From contig DF237012.1 in assembly GCA_000708835.1 (NCBI GenBank), positions 1 to 64,000 on the forward strand: a stretch of DNA of 64,000 bases, in the 5' to 3' direction. Source of the stretch: Klebsormidium nitens (lineage: Eukaryota; Streptophyta; Klebsormidiophyceae; Klebsormidiales; Klebsormidiaceae). Positions 57,663 to 64,000 of this stretch are shown one piece after another. Position 1 is the first letter of the stretch. Each line of letters begins with the position of its first letter. The notes below the pieces were generated by a model. The model made no database searches. It was not told the origin of the DNA and was given only the letters and a program-made list of their open reading frames with translations. Made by a program: the position numbers and the translations under genes.

Positions 57663-60154
57663 CCAACTGGATGATGCAAGATATTGGGTACGTCGTCTAA
57701 ACGGTTGAAACAGCGGGTGTATGTCAACGTTGCTCTCAGTCGTGTACACATGGGTCCGATCCGGACGGTGGTTGCATCATGTTTATCATGAGCCGACGGC
57801 TGAAAGGGCTTGGACCTTGGAGAATAGATTGTGGCCATGCAACCTTGTGCACACGCCCTTGTGGAGCCATCGTTTACTTGAAAGCAGGAATGCTGTTGCA
57901 TTTCACTCTCCCTTCATTTGCACATGATTATAGACGCAGCTTAGAAAACGATCGCCGTCGTAGTGACTTCGTGTCTATTCTGGTACTTGGCGGGGGAAAA
58001 TCAAACGATTCGATTGAACTCGTTATGCAGGGCGTCATCAGTTGATCATTGTGCACTCCGCTCGAGTGCCTCGAGAGTGTTCCGTGGTCTCTTAGCGGAA
58101 GTACTGCATGGCAGATTGAGTCCGTAATAATATCATGAGTTAGTCGAACTTAGGCTCTTCTAGGAAAGTTGATCAACTCTGTTCTGGTCAATAGAAGGAC
58201 AACAAGGAATGTTTTAGATCAGAGTGAAGATCCCTTATCGTGTCGAGCCGAATGCCAGCCGTTTGTACGTCTTACGTCGAGTGAAGTATAATGAAGTGCG
58301 CCACATCGGCGCCAGCCACTCATCGCACTTCATTGGCACCAAAAAGGGGCCTCTCAAGTGTTCATGACGATCCAGCGGCAACCATACAGCACGTATTATG
58401 TGAAACTCAAAGCATTTTCAAAGGTACTGAACAGTGATCTCAAGTCGGCGACTAAAAGATGACTTCCTGAGGCATAATTAGTACCTGGCCTCACAGCCTT
58501 CGCATTCATGCGGGCGCCAATGACAATGAAGTGGATGGATGCCGGCAGGCCAACTATCGAATCTTGATAAACATTAGTGTACGATATGGGCGTTAAGGTT
58601 TCAGGCGAAACGCCACTTCTCATGCGAGTTCCCCCGGCCTTCTTTTTCGGGAGCTCCTGGACGACGTGCAGAGAAACGCTGGACTGGCCCGTAATCAGGT
58701 TGCAAGGCCTTGAATACAGTTGAGTTTAGCTAGGTAAGAGATTCGAGGAGGTTTTGCCTATGGCCCGCCTTGAAGTTTGAGCAATCAACTGCGAGCAAAC
58801 GAGCACAAGCTCATCCGAAAATTGCACGGGCGATGAACAAATGTGGCACGCATTGCTCAATGATGCGTTGCCACGTGTGTCAGAACCTTGAAGAAAATGA
58901 TGAGTCTCGCCCGTTTAAGACTCTGAAACTAGCATGGCCGGGCTTAGCTCATCAGCAAATTTGGGCCTTGCAGACCACGACCGTGCCAGGAATCGGTCCG
59001 AGGTTTATTGACACGCTTGACCGTCGGATGGACTGATTGATCCTCAATCGACAGAGAATGGTCGCCCAAGTTTCAGCTGCCACGTGTCGGGCGATTCAAC
59101 CAGGGGGGATCCCCCAAAGTCGGCCGGATGCGTGACAGTACGGCGCCGTGCCCTTCGAAGTCATTCAAAGTCACTGAGGGGACTCGATCCTCAAGCCTAA
59201 GGCTCCCATCTGACGGATTGGCAGCCACAGGTCACGATTTACGCCACACGTTATGTGACGTAGTTATCGCCGGTGTTGAAGTGTAGTTACCCACCTTGCT
59301 GCATTAACGGTGGCAGACGTTGCTTGTAGATGACTAGTATCCGAAGAACAGATGTTTGAAGTTTGTACTCAATTAAATTCTGTGTTGACACCCTTCGGGC
59401 CCATGTCAGTTTTCGACTCCGACTCGCTACGGTCCTATGACAATAAATGTAACAAACATTACCTGAGGCGCATAGTTGTGAGTCCTAGCTTCTTTCCTGT
59501 TTAGCTCAGAAAGCAATTATGGAAGGAGGTTGCTTCCGATTGCGTCCAATCGATATCGTGAGGCCCGGGTGAATGCCAGTTGAGATGCAGCTACTCTTCA
59601 TCCCTCATACACGCGTGGGCGTGCAATCAAGAGTGCATAACATATTCTGATTCAAAGGAATCTGCTAATGTCAGTGGCATATAGGTCGATCGACCGCCCT
59701 TCAAAATGATAGATATCATTAGCACTTATCACGGACTTCGATTGGCAGAAGTCTGGAAATGCATTGAGCTAGTATTCGAACACGTTCATCTGGACTATCA
59801 CTTTTCCTCTTGAACGCGCATGACGCTCAAGTTCTATTACGAGCCTAAGACCGCATGGAATTGAGATTCTGTCCATGTAACCAAACTTTATTCAATAACG
59901 ACATCTTCTGATCATGAGCTTTCCGTCGCTCGTGTAGTCATGCGCTGATACGTATGTGCAAAGAAACCGGACGAGGTTTACTGCCAAAAATTCCAACATT
60001 CCGGTACTCTTATCTCCTGCAAAGGAGGTCGGACCCTGTTTCCTTCACTGCGCTTCACATCCTTAATCTTCTAACCTAAAACTCGACGCTCCAGCGACTG
60101 TGTCTGCTTATAGTCAGATTACTTCTCAGGTCCCAGTCTTCGAATCTACTCTGT
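57663..60154. other. Spacer; no gene supported
   Basis: 2.5 kb between the 3' end of the coiled-coil gene and the 3' end of the LEA-like gene. Frames are short. A perfect 11-bp inverted repeat (58290-58300 and 58324-58334, AATGAAGTGCG) could form a hairpin with a 23-base loop. A B-box-like GGATCGAGTCC lies on the minus strand near 59175-59190, but no tRNA folds around it. Confidence 0.4.
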
Positions 60155-61668
60155 CTATTGTTCCTGGACGTCTGGCGCAGTCGTATCTGTATAACCACCC
60201 TGCTTGTTGGCCCACTCTGTCTTCTTCATTGCATCTGGATCGCCGGGCCCCTTGTCCTGTGCCTCCTTTGCACCCTTCCTGCACCATAATGACCAATGTA
60301 AACAAGTGTCGCAGACGGAATGTGTATTTACTGAACAAAATTCAGAGCTTAACAGGTTTTCAGAGACTTACAGATAAATTCAAATACTGCTTTGTCAAAT
60401 CAATTGATTAACCTGCTAACTCCACACGTAAGAATGTGACGTGCGAGTTTTGTCAAAACGCCATGGTCAAACAACCTCAGCCCTTCAAAAGCAATGTGCG
60501 TCAAGATGAATTTGTCTCCCAACATTCAAAAGCATGTCCACACATGATTGAATTGACATTCCAATCCCAAATAGTGTAGCAGAACTTCCTACAGGAGATT
60601 ATAAGGCACTTATATAAGACACTGTTGAACAAAATAAAATGCAGCACAGAAAATATTCCTGGACAGACTCCAGAGAATGGTGAAGACTTGTCGGCCAAAA
60701 CTGCTTTGCTCAAGTGTACTCTCCACAGATGATTGTGATCATTCACAGTCCTCTAAAACAAGGCAGATTGAAAGAGGACACACCTGAACTCAAAATATGC
60801 AGCCGCCTTGGCCGCTGCTTCGGCTTGCGCCTCGTCTGTGTGACCCCCTAGCTCCTCGCTCTCCCTAACTTTCTCATGCTGTGCTGTGTGCGTGTCCTTT
60901 TCCTGCACATCGAAACTGCGTTTTGTTGTTGTGGATTGCAATTTGCCTCAAGTCCCTGCACAGCTGTTGATTGGAAAAAGCTTTTTCCAATGTTTTTTAT
61001 TGCTGAAAACTTAGTACTATATCCCCTAAGCATCATGGCGACTGAGTGCACCTTTTCGGTCAAGATTAGATTTGAGAAGCAGACAGTGGTTCCGAGTTCT
61101 TTTCGCTTTGCTTCTCAAAATTACCTTGAGATTTGCAAGTTGTCACCACCAATTTCGAAATCTCTCTGGGAAAAACACATGTTTCGAATAAGAATAAGGA
61201 CTTTATTCCAGCATCTCCGAGGATTTCCTAGACACATAGTGTGTACTGAGCACAAATTAAACATCTTTCAATGGGTGAAGGGCAGGAACGAAGACGGTAA
61301 GATTGAGTAACCCGCTGCAATGCAAGTTATTGGTTGCACATATTGCCAGAGGGCTTTCTACCTCAAATTTTGAGTGCGCAGAGTTTGCAAAAAGGGCAGC
61401 TAGCTTCTGCATGCAAGCCGGCTTATACACTGTATAAGTGTTGACCAAAGATTCTGATAACAGTTTCAGAACTTTACAAACTGACACCTTAGCTCAAACT
61501 TGCAAATGGGTGCATTACTGCTTATTCTCAGCGCGACATGCACAAACAGACAAGGTCGTGCGCATAGTTTTTGCTCACATGGTCTTTCTGCCGCGTGTCT
61601 GCTTCCGGAAACTTGTCCCCAGGCGTGCGCTCCACCTTTTCTTGATAGCTGGCTGCGTTTCCCTCCAT
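60155..61668 (-). CDS. Small hydrophilic LEA-like protein
   Basis: Three exons: 61579-61668, 60784-60902, 60155-60278; GT-AG and in phase, 110 aa, ending in TAG. The exons were too short to stand out as open frames and were found by splice-site reading. The protein is almost entirely polar (E, K, D, Q, T, A, H), with no Trp-rich core except KKTEWANKQ, no signal peptide and no membrane helix. Segments such as EAQAEAAAKAAAYFEFRKGA would form an amphipathic helix on drying. This is the composition of late-embryogenesis-abundant proteins or hydrophilins that protect membranes and enzymes during desiccation. I see no canonical LEA signature, so the class is open. A good acceptor (ttttcacatcag) lies 5 bases before the ATG, so a 5' untranslated exon is likely. 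Confidence 0.6.
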
Positions 61669-62859
61669 TCTCGCTGATGTGAAAAGATTAGAAAAGTGTC
61701 CGCTGCAGACTGTGCTCTGACTAGTGGGACCCTTAAGTTGAACTTCCAAAATGTCAATCCTTTGCCTTGTGAGCTTGAGATTGCGGATCACAGCCGCCCT
61801 GAGAGCCCCTGGCAGTACACTTGTCATCAAGAGCTGCTTGAGATTGTTCGAATTGACAATCCTCGCTTCAGAAACCTCTCTCAATCACAATGCTGATAGT
61901 AAGCACACTCCAAGGAAGCACTTTGCTAAGAGCAATACAGCAGATTTGGAAAGGAGAAGTCGGCGCCAGTTCAGCTCAAAATTCCTGTGCTTTTGAGTGA
62001 AGATCTTCTCTCCAGAACGCAAGCTTGCGCAAGTTGCAGGTCTGACATCCATTGGCATAGGCCAGCTGTTCTGCATGCATGCAGCGCAGCGCTGTGTCGA
62101 GTCAGCCAGGGATGGAACCATTTCGTCTAGCGTCAATTGCGCTTAGTCGTCGATAAAGCGACCACATGGTAAGTGACAAAGGTAAACCGTTGATAAAGAT
62201 TGGCCCCGTTCGCCACCACCGATGGATCGGCTCTCATGCCCCGCAATGTGACATGTGGACATGGACTCTATTCATATTCATAAGTGAAGCTTTGGAGCTT
62301 TCTTGCACCTTTTGAAGCATAACTTCAATAAGTCTTACTTCTGGCAACGAGCTGAAAGGAATTCGACAGTGGATGAGAGGTTGAGACGTGTGAAGAGCCA
62401 GTTGGAAGAGCCCGGGCACCTTTTCAATATTCTTGGTCAGAGGGGTTGTACCAGCACGATATTGTGCTTGAAGGTGCAGTGTGCAGCTTGCAGGTACTTC
62501 TCTGCATAATAATGCTGGAGTGGCCATGAATATATTTCACCGCTCAAGTTCATTGGTCAAGTAGACTCCTATTCTAGCATGAGATACTGTGATCATGGCG
62601 GCACTTAGATTACGGGCTAGGTTACCGCATGAGTACGTCCGTCTGATCATATGAACAAAATTTCTCGCCAACCCTGAAGCTCACTTGCGCCAAGTTGCAG
62701 CCTGGGTGCTGAAAGTGCGATCTGTACAGACGTTGCAGGCCTGCACCTCAAACCTGTCAAGCCTCCGCTTCATGTCCAGGAAGGATCCAAGTATTTGATG
62801 ACGTAAGCTAGAACTCTGCCCCAATACCAGTAGCAGAGGCCCGGGCCAAAGATCAAGCA
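61669..62859. promoter_or_regulatory. Divergent spacer between the LEA-like gene and the small coiled-coil ORF
   Basis: This interval holds the upstream regions of both genes. Minus-strand text at 61730-61884 (containing VIRNLKLTRQRIDILEVQL) is open and helical, and could be a 5' exon of the LEA-like gene or coincidence. I could not join it in phase. Confidence 0.35.
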
Positions 62860-63282
62860 GTGAGCAAGTCAACGTTGGAGAGCGCTCGTGAACGTGTTTT
62901 TATAAGTACCAAAATGACAGGGAACCTGGAGAAACGCTCGTCGGCGCAAATCTTGGAACGTGCGCAAAGGCGGCTTCCTAAGAATGAGTCGGAGATTGCT
63001 AGAGTGGTGACGTATATAAAGGAGATGGAGTGTGAGATCGATCGTTTAACTGAACAGGGGGCGGCCGAGAACTCTGAGAGAATTCAGCACTTGAAGAAGA
63101 GGATCTTGATCAATACCGAGCGTTTGTCCATCTTACAGGAATTGGGAGAGGCTCTATCTTTGCAAGTTCGGCTTTCAACACATCGTTCAGCAGATGTTGT
63201 CCCACCTGCTGCGGAGCAGCTGATCCCAGAAAGACCCGCAGCATCTTCATGTGTCCGGAGAAGGCGTGCTGTGCCAATCTGA
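62860..63282 (+). CDS. Hypothetical small coiled-coil protein
   Basis: A 140-codon single open frame. The middle (about 25-100) has strong heptad character, for example ESEIARVVTYIKEMECEIDR and RIQHLKKRILINTERLSILQ, so it would form a long parallel helix or dimer. The tail is basic (CVRRRRAVPI). A second ATG at 62914 (MTGNLEKRSS) is an equally good start and removes a less helical leader. No family is recognised. It lacks introns, unlike its neighbours, so it may be an incomplete exon, a retrocopy or a chance frame. Confidence 0.4.
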   Translation: MSKSTLESARERVFISTKMTGNLEKRSSAQILERAQRRLPKNESEIARVVTYIKEMECEIDRLTEQGAAENSERIQHLKKRILINTERLSILQELGEALSLQVRLSTHRSADVVPPAAEQLIPERPAASSCVRRRRAVPI

Positions 63283-64000
63283 AAAGGAGAAGGTCTCCAA
63301 GTTGACGTTCTTTGTGATCGACTTTGACCTTCACAATAGAAGATTTACCAAGCGCAGGGAGTGGGGAGTCTGTGTAGACTCGGAGGTACTCGTCGGTCAA
63401 ATTTGTCCGATTCTGTGGAAGCTGCCCTGAATTATCGGAGATCCATCGTAATCTATGCTTAAAGACGCCTGCTTGTAGGAAGCAGAGGATCAACCCCAGT
63501 CGGCTACATGCATTTTTGGATTCAATCTGAGCATTAATTTTATCGTAGTAATGAACTTACTCATGATACGGTACTCGTCAGCACGACTCAGTAAGCTCGA
63601 TCTAGCTGGATCTGCGGTCGTTCAATCGCTGAATTTGCGCTCTGCAATTACATGGATGAGTGACTATGGACAAAGTCGATCACAGTTCCATACCTATCAT
63701 ATGCATGCCCTTCATATTAAGCAGTCATTGTAAATATAGTGAAGAGGTAGGCTGGCCATCATCGTTCAATGATGCATCATGCTGCACACAGAGGCCACGT
63801 AGTCATTGAAAACGACGTGGCGTATGCTCACAGGCTAGGACACTGTTAGTATAGTTGAACGCTCTACCATACTAAAGCTCGGCGGCTGGACATGACTGCT
63901 GCTGTGCGCCGCGCAGACTCCGAGATATAGACTAATTGATGATTAAGAATAAAGTTACACGTACAGCCAAGCTAAAGACTTGTGTAACCCATGGCCGGCC
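63283..64000. other. Right-hand flank; no gene seen
   Basis: No coding signal with splice support was found. A 7-bp inverted repeat, GCCACGT/ACGTGGC, occurs at about 63794-63822. Confidence 0.4.

Noticed and set aside
59165-59235. B-box-like GGATCGAGTCC on the minus strand suggesting a tRNA
   Set aside because: No pairing acceptor stem and no 7-base anticodon loop with a 5-bp stem.
1-64000. Search for CRISPR arrays, bacterial operons or phage genes
   Set aside because: The window is intron-rich eukaryotic DNA; none of these signals was seen.

Overview
The window is nuclear DNA from a eukaryote of the green lineage, most likely a streptophyte alga or bryophyte-grade plant (a Klebsormidium-like alga fits best; this is inference). 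Four observations support this. The genes are split by many GT-AG introns of about 100-1,200 bp. The cytosolic starch/maltose enzyme DPE2, a plant-type PI-PLC and an RWP-RK transcription factor are all present. A dynein regulatory complex subunit (DRC3) shows that the organism makes a motile 9+2 flagellum at some stage, as in swimming zoospores or sperm. Coding exons are clearly more GC-rich than introns and spacers. I rebuilt the exon structures by hand. In five multi-exon genes every junction keeps phase.

Layout. 679-4320 (-): RWP-RK factor, 6 exons, 670 aa. 4321-15396: long spacer with no convincing gene; it holds a 515-bp hAT-type non-autonomous transposon with intact 8-bp target duplications (11754-12268) and a stretch full of self-complementary motifs. 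15397-24598 (-): phosphoinositide phospholipase C, 11 exons, 631 aa. 25439-35804 (+): DPE2, 14 exons, 980 aa, head-to-head with the PLC across an 840-bp shared upstream region. 37495-42667 (-): type II membrane SGNH/PC-esterase-like protein, 6 exons, 403 aa. About 43.9-45.04 kb (+): HEPN-domain gene or relic. 47091-52771 (-): DRC3, 11 exons, 511 aa. 54309-57662 (+): unrecognised 708-aa coiled-coil protein. 60155-61668 (-): small hydrophilic LEA-like protein, 3 exons, 110 aa. 62860-63282 (+): small coiled-coil ORF.

The most unusual feature is shared by unrelated genes. Many introns contain decayed tandem copies of the neighbouring exon end, including the splice site, with periods of about 105-180 bp (one about 260 bp). 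I see this at PLC exons 3, 5, 7 and 8, DPE2 exon 12, esterase exons 3, 4 and 5, DRC3 exon 11, RWP-RK exon 2 and the HEPN exon. In every case where the functional copy can be judged, copies of exon starts lie upstream of the working exon and copies of exon ends lie downstream. Splicing can therefore skip the copies. This looks like a genome-wide mode of intron growth by tandem duplication across exon-intron junctions, with the spare half-exons left to decay.

The genes are not an operon or pathway cluster. The only likely functional pairings are the divergent promoters (PLC/DPE2, DRC3/coiled-coil gene, LEA-like/small coiled-coil ORF). All calls come from reading the sequence; no database search was run.
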